64,000 nucleotides of DNA, from NCBI GenBank assembly GCA_026770025.1, contig JAMXDE010000046.1, positions 248,001-312,000 on the forward strand, given 5' to 3'. The notes under the pieces are model-generated. The model had not been told where the DNA came from, did not search any database, and worked only from the letters and a program-made list of their open reading frames with translations. The stretch's first letter is position 1. Each line of letters begins with the position of its first letter. Source of the DNA: Craspedostauros australis. Taxonomy: Eukaryota > Bacillariophyta > Bacillariophyceae > Mastogloiales > Achnanthaceae. Of this stretch, positions 18,679-28,488 are shown in pieces. Position numbers and translations under genes: made by a program.

Positions 18679-20071
18679 CGTGTTGATTTCGTGGGGGACT
18701 GTTACTCTACAGTTGGGTTGACACTGTCTTTGTGCGTCGAACACGCCAAATGCTTCCGTTTGGTACTTGTGGCAAATGTTGTAGAATAGGAGGTACGGTA
18801 GTTTGGGAGTATAATGGAGTGTGCGACTTTGCTCGAGACTGTGCTGGATATTAAGGATGAGAGTAAGGGTGAGAGCAAGGGGGAGAGTGAGTTTCCTTTG
18901 GTTTGTCAAACCTGGATACTTTTTGTGTGTCTTGCTTTCAGAGCATGGCTCGACTATGATCGTGCTTGTGATTGTGCTTGTGCTTGTGATTGTGGTAGTG
19001 AATGTGGTTGTGAATGTGAGCATTGGTGTGCAACTGCCATCAAGCAAGAGCTTCAGCATCAATCTTCATACGAGTATGACGTCTCCATCGTGTTGTACCC
19101 GGCGTGTTATCCTCGCACCCAGAAGCGGGATACCCCTTGACCTCTTGTTCGTTCAATCATCGACTCGTTCCCTCTTTCTACCCGTCTCTGCGTCATTTCC
19201 TTTCCCTCATGATTTCTCCTTTGGCGATGTTCGTTGAAGCGCTTCCTTCTCTTCTCTGCTCTGCTCTCTCTCTCTTCTCTCTTTCTCTTGGCAGCATTGG
19301 TTGTTTCTAATTTCAGAAAAGTGGCGCCAACGATGCCGACGCACATACACCGTGCCACACTGTCCCTACTGATTTCATGACTGTGCCTTGTGTTCTCCAA
19401 GTTCAGGAAAGATCTTCATCTACGTTCAAACTCCCGTTGGTCGTGATGTTGTCGTTTGTGCAGTTGAGTGTCAAGAAGAGTGTAAAGAATGAGCAAGATG
19501 GGAATTTGCCTCATTGCGGAAGGTGTCTGCCACGAGTCGCGCATGTCAACTTTCAAACTTTGTGACCACATCCAAAGTGTGTTGGCGCCAAAAAAAAACA
19601 CGGAGAGAACAGCGTCTGGCGGTTGACGTGGCCGGAGAAGGAGAGGCGCACCATCACATGGCAATTGAAACCGAGTGAACTCGACGAGTATAGTGCTCGA
19701 TTCTCTCCTCCTTGATGTTTGTGTGTGGGAGGTGCAGTATTCAATTGCAGCGTCATCATTCGAGGGTTGTTGTTGCGCGAGATGCAACTGGCACTGGTCT
19801 GTGAAGTCAGCCATGATCGCACACCATCGAAACGTGTGGTGGGAGAGTCAGGAACATGCAATACACACTATTCCACGTGTACAATATAATCAACAAAGTG
19901 CTGATGGAAAGTGTGGAATTAAATTCTTCAGAGAGTGGTCAGCGGCTTCCAAGTCTGCGTCGTTCAGTCTGTTCCGTTGGCAGAGTAATCGATTCTGTCG
20001 TGCAGCGACTCCAGCATTCATTCATTCATTCATTCATCCATGCATTTGTTCATTCATGTGTTTATTTCTGT
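18679..20071. other. 1.4 kb spacer, SIM gene leader to HCF101 3' end
   Basis: Contains the upstream region of the SIM gene, a degenerate GT-rich repeat around 18960-19020, an octamer TACGAGTA at 19069-19076 and a CATT microsatellite at 20015-20037. The plus-strand frame at 18814-19140 is a Cys/Asp-rich translation of the GT repeat and is not a gene. Confidence 0.6.
20015..20037. repeat. (CATT)n microsatellite downstream of HCF101
   Basis: Nearly six CATT units lie 35-57 bp beyond the stop codon of the minus-strand HCF101 gene, in its presumed 3' UTR. Confidence 0.85.
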
Positions 20072-21865
20072 TCATGCCTCCTGGGGCTCCATTTCGTTCT
20101 TCTTCTTCTCCTCCTCCTCTTCTTCTTCTCGCTTCTGTTGTTCCTCACGGTTGCTCTGCAGCAAGGATTTGATCTGGCGGTAGGGATACAGCGATCGATG
20201 ACCGTCGCTCCAATCGACCGACAGAGCGTAGTTGCCGGTCGGGGCCATCTTGAAGGGCTTGACGGAGTCGGGGATGCTGGATGGCACGAGGATCTGACGA
20301 CCCGTCATTTCTTCCACGCAGGCGGCGCATCGGCAGGCCCTTCGCAGTTCCGCCGGAGCAATCGAATCGTCGTCGACGTTGATGAGGTGGTCGTCGGCAT
20401 CAAAGTTGATATCCGGTCGGTTCTTCTTGAATTTGGATTTTGCGACCTCGCTGACGACCGATTTCGCGAGATCCATGTAGATGACGGCTTGCGGGCTGTC
20501 GGGATGCTCGAGGATGAAGGGATTGCCGGAATCTCCGTTGGCAGCGATTTTGTTCATCAGCGGCATGGAGTAGGTGTGCTCGATGCCCCATTGGGTGGAG
20601 AGACGTTCCTTGTGTCCCGGTCCGAAGATCTCCACCTTTTCAGTCTTGGTGTTGTCCACCACGGCCTCGAAGAGGTCGCTTGCAACAGAATCCACGCTCC
20701 CATTGAGGGCAATGCCCTTCTCCTCCAGCACCTTGGCAAATGCTGCCTTCATCTGTTCCTCCTCCATCTGCTGCTTCACGTCGCTCTCGTAGTACGCCAT
20801 GTTCTCCACGACCGCAACGCAGGGCACGTTGACGGAGTCGAACATCTCCACGCCGCGCACGACATCCGCAAAGCTCAGTTCTTGCGGCGTGGTCACGATG
20901 ACAGCTGCGGTGATGTTGAGACGCTGCGTCAAGGTGAGCTGGATGTCTCCCGTGCCCGGCGGCATGTCCAGAATGAGATAATCCATCGCTCCCCAATGCG
21001 TGACGCTCATGAACTGATCCAGCAGCTGCGTGACCATGGGACCGCGCATGACGGCCGAACCTTCGTTGACGTACCCGAAGCTCATCAGCTTGACACCGTT
21101 GCGTTGCAGCGGTGCGATTTGGCGTCCGACGAAGCGCACGATGTCATCGTCGGGCTTGACCATGGTGGGCAGGGACGGACCGTACACGTCCGCATCAAAA
21201 ATGCCCACGTTGGCGCCCAAGGCCTGCAGAGCGTAGGCCAGGTTGACGGAGGTGGTGGACTTGCCGACGCCACCCTTGCAGGACGACACGGCGATGACCG
21301 CTCCCACCTGCGACATGCCCAGATCGGCGGTGTCCATCTGCGATGGCTGCGCCGTCATGGTGAGCGAGACCTTCTTCGTCCATGGCAGATCCATCACGAG
21401 ACGTTCGCAGTCGGCGGCGAATTGATCCTTGACGGGGCATGCGGGCGTCGTCAGTTCCACATCGAATGACACGTCGCGAGTTGCCTCGTCCAAGGTCAGG
21501 TTCTTGATGAAACCCAACGTGACGATGTCCTGGTTGAGATCTGGATCAATGACAGCCTTCAGGGCCCCGAGCACATCGCCCTGCCATTCGTTTGGGATAC
21601 GGGGCAGTTCCGCGCCGTCAGTGTTTGCACCATCGTCCGCGGTTTCAAATAATCTCGTCGGTCTGGTGTTGGTCTTGATGACGAAGGATGGCGATCCACG
21701 GGAATGCGACTGTTGCTGCATCTGCTGCGGTGGGGCGAATGCAGATGCGCATGGAGACGCCGATGCCCGATCTGGGCGCAGCAAAGAGATGCCTGGCGCC
21801 GCAAGAGCGAGTATCATTAAAAGCCCCGTGCATGACGGCGACAGCGTTTGTCTCTGTGGATTCAT
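20072..21865 (-). CDS. HCF101: HCF101, plastid Mrp/ApbC-family Fe-S scaffold P-loop ATPase
   Basis: 597 residues from the ATG at 21865. The presequence has a hydrophobic stretch (GLLMILALAAPGISLL) and then a literal ASAFAPP, indicating plastid import. Domain order matches HCF101: a MIP18/DUF59 domain (about 92-175) with the conserved TTPACPVKD cysteine; a Mrp/NBP35-type P-loop ATPase with CKGGVGKST (about 194), DADVYGPSLP and LDMPPGTGD; and a C-terminal DUF971 (about 485-575) with CRCAACVEE. HCF101 carries a 4Fe-4S cluster and delivers it for photosystem I assembly. As in plant HCF101, the CxxC after the NM motif of bacterial Mrp is absent: NMAYY is followed by a charged helix-like segment (SDVKQQMEEEQMKAAFAKV). 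The tail is Glu/Lys-rich. It is divergent from the deaminase-CRM gene, another plastid protein. Confidence 0.93.
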   Translation of the reverse strand: MNPQRQTLSPSCTGLLMILALAAPGISLLRPDRASASPCASAFAPPQQMQQQSHSRGSPSFVIKTNTRPTRLFETADDGANTDGAELPRIPNEWQGDVLGALKAVIDPDLNQDIVTLGFIKNLTLDEATRDVSFDVELTTPACPVKDQFAADCERLVMDLPWTKKVSLTMTAQPSQMDTADLGMSQVGAVIAVSSCKGGVGKSTTSVNLAYALQALGANVGIFDADVYGPSLPTMVKPDDDIVRFVGRQIAPLQRNGVKLMSFGYVNEGSAVMRGPMVTQLLDQFMSVTHWGAMDYLILDMPPGTGDIQLTLTQRLNITAAVIVTTPQELSFADVVRGVEMFDSVNVPCVAVVENMAYYESDVKQQMEEEQMKAAFAKVLEEKGIALNGSVDSVASDLFEAVVDNTKTEKVEIFGPGHKERLSTQWGIEHTYSMPLMNKIAANGDSGNPFILEHPDSPQAVIYMDLAKSVVSEVAKSKFKKNRPDINFDADDHLINVDDDSIAPAELRRACRCAACVEEMTGRQILVPSSIPDSVKPFKMAPTGNYALSVDWSDGHRSLYPYRQIKSLLQSNREEQQKREEEEEEEKKKNEMEPQEA

Positions 21866-22479
21866 GATCGTGGACGCAGGTAACAATAAATGTTGCGTGA
21901 ATTGCGTTGTGTTGTGCTCTGTCGATCCGTTCCAACAGTCTCTTCCTCGTTCCCAAACGGGCCTTGGATTTGTGATCCTGTTGCGGAAGCAGTGCGCAGA
22001 GAAGATCCTTTCGCTGGGTGTTGGGTTGTGCCGTTCGTTCATTGCATTCTGTTGCTTCTTGTGTGCGATTTTGCGCGGTGGTGAGTGGTTGAGCGTGTAT
22101 CTGGAAGTTCAACCTCGTGACGTCGGCATGATGTGATTCGCTACGACTCATGTGATCAAGACTATTGACCAATTTGACCCAATCATATCCTCTTCTCCAT
22201 GGTTTGGCGAAGTTGCCCATCAGCCACGATGACGTCGACGCCTCCACAACCAACCAACAAACCCATCAAGGCCATCAAGAAGCCATCACCACCACGTTCT
22301 GTCAAACAACACGCAACCAACATCACAATGAGGCAAACGAGACAAACGAGGCAAAGAGAGGCCGAGGAGGCACAGGGAGGGAGGCATCGGAGAGAGAAGC
22401 TTTCCCAACCCGCAACACCAACGCATCCACAAACAGCGCCTTCACCAGCAACCGCAGACTCCTCTGTCGACTTCGAGCG
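21866..22479. other. Divergent promoter region, HCF101 / deaminase-CRM gene
   Basis: 614 bp between the start codons of two plastid-protein genes transcribed away from each other. Open frames extending each gene upstream are Gln/Thr-rich leader translations, not coding. Shared regulation is possible but not shown. Confidence 0.6.
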
Positions 22480-23751
22480 ATGAACATGAAAGCATACGAG
22501 TACAAGATGGCAATGGCGATACTTTCGTTCCACGGTTTGCTCTGCGGAAGAGTTTCATCTTTTCAAACGACGGCGAGGACAGCACTGTCTCACAGGCGAA
22601 GCATCATTTCATCAACGTTCGTGAGAGCACCAGCACCAGCATCACCGGCAGCAGCATCATCCGTGCGATGGGACCAATCACAATCACATCACAAGCACCA
22701 TGGTGACAGGTCATTACGCATGTATGCGAGTTCGGCCACGAAGCTCAACTTGTCGAAGCAGGATGAAGAGTATCTCACCATGGCCATCGAATGCGCCAAG
22801 AAGGGAGTGGGACACACGTATCCCAATCCCGCCGTCGGGTGTGTGGTGGTGCGACAGGATACGAACGAGGTCATCGGATCCGGGTTTCACCCGAAGGCCG
22901 GATCTCCCCATGCCGAGATCTTCGCCTTGCTGGAGGCATCGCAGCATATCGACAGCGGTGTCGCGGCCGCCACAGCAGTCGTGCAAGGCAATCCATCAGA
23001 GGAGATTGCTGATATCGCTGCCAAGTACACGTCGGAAGAGGACGGACCCGCGCAGCTGTTCGGCGATGTCTTCGCCGACCAGGACGTCACTGCCTACGTC
23101 ACGCTGGAGCCCTGCTGCCATCATGGTCAAACGCCACCCTGTGCTGAAACCATGGCACTCGCCAAGGTCAATCGCGTCGTTGTGGGCTTCCGCGATCCCA
23201 ATCCCAAGGTGAACGGCGGTGGCGTCACCTTGTTGCGAACGGCAGGCGTCGAAGTCGAAATGGCGACGGGAAGCACGCGCTGGGAATGCGGTCAGGTCGC
23301 CGCCTCCTTCCTCAAGCGCATCACGCCGCGAGCGGGAGACGATGAGGATGAGTACGCGTCGATGACTGGTTCCAAGCGCCGTGCGCTGCGCGCGTACGCA
23401 GGAAAGCGCAAGGCCGATGGCAGCCTGGTGCTTGTCAATTGGGGCGGCGAACGCGCCGAGACTCCGGAAGCCACAGATGAGCTCGAGATCGATGCTGGAT
23501 GGATGGAACAGCTGGACAACTTGCTGTGGGAGCACGAAGTGGTCAACATGCGGCTCAACAAGGCGGTGGGGAAGAAGAAGCTTGCGAAGCAGCTGGGAAC
23601 GAGGATCGCGGACGAGCTCAAGGCGCATGTCACGCAAGCAGTTGGACACACCGTTCTGTTGTACAGGCCAGGCAGTCCGCCCACTTTGGATTTGGAATCG
23701 TTGTCCACGGCAGACGCCAAGGTTGATGCTGAGGCAAAGCCATCTGAGTAG
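22480..23751 (+). CDS. Plastid riboflavin-pathway deaminase fused to a CRM/YhbY RNA-binding domain
   Basis: 423 residues from the ATG at 22480, chosen because MNMKAYEYK leads straight into a signal peptide (MAMAILSFHGLLCG) with a likely cleavage before Phe (RVSS/FQTT), the plastid-import rule in diatoms. The deaminase domain (about 90-275) has YPNPAVGCVVV, the zinc motif HAE, and PCCHHGQTPPCAE, as in RibD/PyrD, which deaminates the pyrimidine intermediate of riboflavin synthesis. The RibD reductase domain expected next is missing. Instead residues about 295-410 resemble a CRS1-YhbY (CRM) domain: SKRRALRAYAGKRK, LVLVNWG, LLWEHEVVNMRLN, KKLAKQLG and GHTVLLYRPGSPP. CRM domains bind RNA in ribosome assembly and group II intron splicing. 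I know of no standard pairing of these two. Confidence 0.82.
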   Translation: MNMKAYEYKMAMAILSFHGLLCGRVSSFQTTARTALSHRRSIISSTFVRAPAPASPAAASSVRWDQSQSHHKHHGDRSLRMYASSATKLNLSKQDEEYLTMAIECAKKGVGHTYPNPAVGCVVVRQDTNEVIGSGFHPKAGSPHAEIFALLEASQHIDSGVAAATAVVQGNPSEEIADIAAKYTSEEDGPAQLFGDVFADQDVTAYVTLEPCCHHGQTPPCAETMALAKVNRVVVGFRDPNPKVNGGGVTLLRTAGVEVEMATGSTRWECGQVAASFLKRITPRAGDDEDEYASMTGSKRRALRAYAGKRKADGSLVLVNWGGERAETPEATDELEIDAGWMEQLDNLLWEHEVVNMRLNKAVGKKKLAKQLGTRIADELKAHVTQAVGHTVLLYRPGSPPTLDLESLSTADAKVDAEAKPSE

Positions 23752-24221
23752 GTATGCAGAGTTATGGAACGAAGATGGAAAATGAAGTGGGAAGCGGAAG
23801 CGGAAATGGCGCAAGAAGAATCCCTGAAATACAGCTGCTCTGCGACTAATACAATCAGTTTGCTGCAAGGCACGGAAAAACGTTGAAACACGACTACGAG
23901 TACTCTATGGAAGAATAGTCGTTTCCAACCTATTACGCTCCCAGAGCAAGTCGAGTGGAGTGATCTGGTCTACTCGTACTTCCTATCTCCCCGTCGTAAA
24001 GTTGCCAATTGCGATCTTCCTTGATCTTCTGTTTGAAAAAATGCTTGGTTAAGTTTTCGCGACGAGACGGCAAGACAAACAGCGAGCACACCACCCGTGC
24101 AATACGAGTAGTCTGGCGCATCCCATTGCTTCATCCGAAGTACGGGTTGTGTCTGTTCGATCCAAGCTGATCATACACACTCTAACGACAGTTACGTTGT
24201 GACAAAGATGCCGACCACTGC
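23752..24221. other. Convergent 3' spacer with three TACTCGTA octamers
   Basis: 470 bp between convergent stops; AT-rich, no gene. It contains the recurrent octamer, in either orientation, three times (see next entry). Confidence 0.6.
23895..24110. promoter_or_regulatory. Cluster of three TACTCGTA/TACGAGTA octamers
   Basis: Copies lie at 23895-23902 (as TACGAGTA), 23971-23978 (TACTCGTA, inside CTACTCGTACT) and 24103-24110 (TACGAGTA, followed by G to give the complement of CTACTCGTA). All are between the stops of convergent genes, which would fit a 3'-end or chromatin signal as well as a promoter element. Confidence 0.35.
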
Positions 24222-25802
24222 TCAGAACGGCGCTTCCGAAACAAAGTTTATGGTCTCGAACTTGTCAAGCGGATGGCTGAACTGGATCGACTTGTGATGC
24301 ACGCACGGGCCCATGTCCTTGTCCTTCGCAATTTCGCTGATGGCACGCTGAATCTCCTCCGTAGCTCGCCTTCGGTTGGGTATCAGCGCGTCCTGTTCTT
24401 CGGCTGTCAATCCACCATTTGGAAGCGCATCGCCGTCGATGCCATAGAGCGTATCGCCCACGATGGGATGACCCAGGGCGGCCATGTGACAATTCAACTG
24501 ATGGTACCTGCCAGTGTGCATCGTCACCGAAAGCCGGGTGACGGGCTGCCCTTCCAGTTCCTCTCGCGACTCGACCAGGTACTGCGTCCGACAGTCCTTC
24601 GGCATCTCCAGGTACTTCTTCGCCACACCTTCCTGCTCCTCCAGAACCAGCAAGGCACGTTGGTGATCGAGCGTGGATATGCGCACGAATGGTGGGCATT
24701 CGTAGTCCCGCATCAAAGGCAGACTGATGATGCCCTCCGACTTTTTGACGTGGCCGCACACCAGCACTTCGTACTTGCGCTCCACCTTGCGTTCGCGGAA
24801 GGCGCCGTTCATTTTGCGCAGGGCATCCATGTTCTTTGCCAAAGCGATGACGCCCGAAACGTCCATCGGCAGGCGTTGCACGATCATGTGATCGGCAGTG
24901 GGCAAATTGACCTCGAAGTTGTCAAATGTGGCATCAGCGAGGTTAGGGTGCTTCTCCTTTCCACCCAACGTCAGCACACCAGAAGGCTTGTTGATGACGA
25001 TCAGATCCTTATCTTCGAAGACGACGTCCAAGCTCTGGATTTTGGAGCAGTATTCAATGATGTGGTACGTCGATAGAGTGTGCAACACAGTTCGAGCATT
25101 GTGAGTCAAAATAGTTTTGAGATTGGAGAGTTGATTGTCGCGCCCACCAGCATCGTCATCAACATCACAGTCGTCAACATCATAGTTTGATCGTCATCCG
25201 AAAAAGCGAAATATGCAGGAAGGAAGATGGTTGGATGGATCATCACGAATTGGTTTGATGAGCCTTCCAATGGAACATGAATGCGAGTGATTGGCGCAGA
25301 TGCGGGCAATGCATTGGTCCTTCAAGTGTTCGGAGTGCGTCGGTCAATCGACCCATTGATTGCATGACCAATCCAATTCGATCCAACGCGATGATTGACG
25401 AACTGATTGATTTGTATAATAACTCACCTCCTTGGTCAGTTCCATCGAAGTCTCATCAACTTTGCGCAGTTTTTCCAGCTGTTCGTTCAGTCTGGACTCA
25501 AACTCTTCCTTGCTGAGTTCCACGAACTCTTCCTCTTGTGCCGCCTCTTCTTCTTGGGTGGCCGCTTCACCCTGTACTTCTTTCAGAGAAGAAAACAGGA
25601 AAGACGAAGAAGACGGCTGTTCTTGTTGATGCTTTTGTTGGTATGATTGGTCTGCGACGCTTCGTCCTGCAAATGGTGCTGCAGGTGCGAAGGCTTGAGC
25701 AACGCCGCCTGATTCGGACGCAATCTGGCACACTGCCATCAAGGCAACGACCAGAAACGTCAATGCTGGTGGCTGTGTGGCATGCTTCCTTTGGTGTTTC
25801 AT
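24222..25802 (-). CDS. Plastid RluA-family pseudouridine-synthase-like protein lacking the catalytic Asp (2 exons)
   Basis: Exons complement(25428..25802) and complement(24222..25034), donor GTGAGT at 25427, acceptor CAG just before 25034, 393-bp intron, phase 0; 395 residues. Exon 1 encodes a signal peptide (LTFLVVALMAVCQIA) and a plastid motif (AQAFAPAAPFAG), then a Glu-rich helix. Exon 2 is an RluA-type fold: VVFEDKDLIVINKPSGVLT, ALAKN, ERKYEVLVCG, and HTGRYHQLNCHMAALGHPIVGDTLYG near the end. The active-site block, normally HRLDxxTSG, reads QRLPMDVSG: the catalytic Asp is Pro (codon CCG), His is Gln and Thr is Val, with an Asp two residues later. At least two base changes are needed for Asp to CCG, so a single read error does not explain it. 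It may bind RNA without isomerising uridine. The gene is convergent with the deaminase-CRM gene. Confidence 0.82.
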
Positions 25803-26872
25803 CGTCAGAGTCTGAGTGATCGAAGTGGTATTGCGCGAGTATGGTCGGCACTATGGCAGGAGGACGAGGGATGGGTCCACGCTATCTGAGCTTGTTGATG
25901 TCGCCTGTCAGTGTTGCCGTTCGCGCAGAGGCTGATGGTGGGCCATGTCGAGTTCCGCCACCTGGCGCTTACACGAACGCAGAGTCAAGCCCCAGATGGA
26001 GATGAACACAAACGCGAGAAGAACAACAACATCAACTCAAGAAATGATGTCCGTCGAAATTCGTGGTGGTCATGATTCTCGCTCGGTCGTGAATGAGAGG
26101 CGACACAGAGTAACGGGACTGAATTGATTGTGTTTCGTGGCTGAAGCACATCACGATCACCCGCACAAGAAGCGAAGCCCCAACACCAACACAAACGCAA
26201 AACGTGGAAAATCCAGAGAGAGCATCAAGAACACCCACATGTGCTGGGTGCGACCTGTGCTGCGAGGAGTGGGGGCAACTGCGTGATTTGAATGAACTGA
26301 GAGCGTGTGTTGTTGGTCAATTTGTCCTTGCCTTGCCTTGGATTGAGTCGGGTCGAGTCGAATAGAAAATGGTGATGTTGGCGTTAGTGCAGGCAAGTCA
26401 ATGAGAGAGCGAGGAGAGGAGGGCAAAACAGAGACAACATCTATTGGGACGAGGAGGCCGAGCGTGGCGAAGGACACGGCACCATCGGACGCATTACATT
26501 CCAAAGATGTCATTATGAGATGCTCGTTGAACAGAATGCGATGCCTCAGTGTATTCGATTGCTCTCTGGCATCATGCAAGGACGAGTGCACTCTCAGGAA
26601 TTGACATCGGGCTTTCGCGAGTCTTCGTGGCAGAACGTTCAGGCGCGACGTGCGTATTGATTAATAATATTTGCGATTACGTGTATGTAAACATAGTTCT
26701 GCTCTTGTCATTTGGATGCCTGCATGCTGAGAGTAGAGGGATGGATCTTTGCGAAGTGACATCCAGCCACGACCGATCTCGCCGTCGTCGTCATTGTTGT
26801 TTCTGTTGTTGCTGATGATTGCCACCTTGCAGGGGTCTTGATCTGTCGAAGCTCAGTGGCCGAATGCATGTT
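25803..26872. other. Spacer upstream of RluA-like gene, including the left part of a duplication
   Basis: No supported gene. From about 26245 rightwards the sequence matches 27965 onwards (first copy of the tandem duplication). Within it a short plus-strand frame reading RDNIYWDEEAERGEGHG is shared by both copies, but it has no recognised family and may be carried along by DNA identity alone. Confidence 0.55.
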
Positions 26873-27595
26873 TCAACCTTCGAGCGTTACCTTGAACGTG
26901 AGAGTGTCGTTGTTGCGCCCATTGTCCAGCACATTCTTTCGCTTCGCGAATTCGTCCCATCCCCGTCCGTAGCCGTTCTTACTGAAAGTGCGCCACCCCG
27001 ATTTCCAGGTTGCATCCATTTTCGTGATTGCGATCGTGAACTTGATAGTGCAGGTCGCATCTTGAGTCCACGAATTCGTACTTGGCAATAAGTATACTCC
27101 AATGTGCGATTCTTCATTGCTGGTCTTGTCTTTGTTTTGACCTCCTGGATACATCAGCAGGTACCATTCCAAGCCTTGGAAGTAGAACGTCTCAGAGTTC
27201 ACTTGTTTGTTTGGGACGGCAGACAGCCTGCAAAAGTTGTGAAAGTGCACGTGCACCACCTTTCTTGGAGCGTAGTCGGCTGAAGGGTTACCGACATCCA
27301 CAGCACCGTTGCTCATTTTCTTTTCCGAGGACCGTGTCCCGGTCAGTATTGTTGGTGAGTAGGTGTTTCGGCTGAAGATTGACGCAAGGAACGTTTCTCG
27401 TGTGCATGTGGAAGGACAGTGCAGTTTCAGATGCGTCCGTGTTTCCATTTTATGCTGACTGTGTCGAGGTCGGTCAAGGGGAGCGAACATCCAACACTCG
27501 CCTTGTTTGGTGCCAGTTTCTTCTGCCTTTTCCTGTGCACTTGCGTACGCCCATGTGGCGACAAGACCTGGTCGCAGTGCGATCAAGATTGAGAG
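26245..27595. repeat. Tandem segmental duplication, copy 1
   Basis: Roughly 1.35 kb similar to 27965-29215, in the same orientation, offset about 1.6 kb. It contains a MATH-domain reading frame on the minus strand. Relative to copy 2 it has about 100 extra bp near 26306-26411. Boundaries were set by eye where similarity fades. Confidence 0.8.
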
Positions 27596-27640
27596 CGAGA
27601 TTTGAAGTCCAACAAGTTGGGGTGCTTGTGGCTGATTCAT
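26873..27640 (-). CDS. MATH-domain protein, duplicate 1 (intact N-terminus)
   Basis: 255 residues from the ATG at 27640. A hydrophobic stretch (LVGLQISLSILIALRPGLVA) near the N-terminus could be a signal peptide, which would be odd for a MATH protein. After a Cys/Thr-rich segment comes a MATH (meprin and TRAF homology) domain at about residues 120-255: VHFHNFCRLS, SETFYFQGLEWYLLMYPGG, ESHIGVYLL, CTIKFTIAITKM, GWDEF and DTLTFKVTLEG at the very end. MATH domains recognise short linear motifs, usually in substrate adaptors such as SPOP. No BTB domain is found downstream. A GTAACG inside the last codons could be a splice donor, so a further exon is possible. It is about 83% identical to duplicate 2 over the last 168 residues. 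Confidence 0.65.
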   Translation of the reverse strand: MNQPQAPQLVGLQISLSILIALRPGLVATWAYASAQEKAEETGTKQGECWMFAPLDRPRHSQHKMETRTHLKLHCPSTCTRETFLASIFSRNTYSPTILTGTRSSEKKMSNGAVDVGNPSADYAPRKVVHVHFHNFCRLSAVPNKQVNSETFYFQGLEWYLLMYPGGQNKDKTSNEESHIGVYLLPSTNSWTQDATCTIKFTIAITKMDATWKSGWRTFSKNGYGRGWDEFAKRKNVLDNGRNNDTLTFKVTLEG

Positions 27641-28488
27641 GGCATGCAACCACGATCTGGCTCACAACAAGGAGCGCATCAGCAATACGGCTACACCACT
27701 CACAGCAAATCAATAGAGACTGCCATCTGTGTGCCTGAGAGCATCTTCCTGGTGGGGTGGCCTACGCGGTGGGTACGGGGGAAAAGTGGCTCTGTGCGTC
27801 CTGGTGCATGTCCCCCTCCCCCCAATGCGTCGTAACGCATGTGTGCAGGCCAAAGCACGAGAGCGGATGCGAACTCCTCCCAGATTTGGGTTTCCTTCTT
27901 TGTTTTTCTTTCTGTCTGTTGTTCATTTGCCCCGTCTGCCGCTCAGAACAGGCTGCGTTTGCGACAACGGACCATGCTGTGAGGAGTTGGTGCGACTGCG
28001 TGATTTGAATGGAGGAGAGGAGAGCAAACAGAGACAACATCTATTGGGACGAGGAGGCTGAGCGTGGCGAAGGACACGGCACCATCGGACGCATTACATT
28101 CCAAAGATGTCATAATGCGATGCTCGTTGGACAGCATGCGATGCCTCAGCGTATTCGATTGCTCTCTGGAATCACACGAGTACGAGTGCACTCTCAGGAA
28201 TTGACATTGGGCTTTCGCGAGTCTTCGTGGCGGAACGTTCAGGCGTGACGTGCGTATTGATTATTACACTATAATATTTGCGATTACGTGTATGTAAACA
28301 CAGTTCTGCTCTTGTCATTAGGATGGCTGTATGCTGAGAGTAGAGGAATAGACCCCTGCAAAATGACATCCAGCCACGACCGATCTCGCCGTCGTCGTCG
28401 TCGTCATTGTTGTTGCTGTTGTTGCTGATGATGATCGCCACCTTGCAGGGGTCTTGATCTGCCGAAGCTGAGCGGCCGAATGCATGTT
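27641..28488. other. Spacer between the two MATH frames
   Basis: About 850 bp. The left part is unique; from about 27965 it is the start of duplication copy 2. No gene seen beyond short frames mirrored in copy 1. Confidence 0.55.

Noticed and set aside
18814..19237. Cys- and Val-rich plus-strand frames suggestive of a small secreted or membrane peptide
   Set aside because: They translate a degenerate GT-rich repeat in different phases (DCACACDCGSECGCEC or VLVIVLVLVIVVV).
19856..21469. 537-codon plus-strand open frame
   Set aside because: It lies antisense to HCF101, and its sequence is a shadow of that gene plus a translated CATT microsatellite (repeating HSFI). Domain evidence clearly favours the minus strand.
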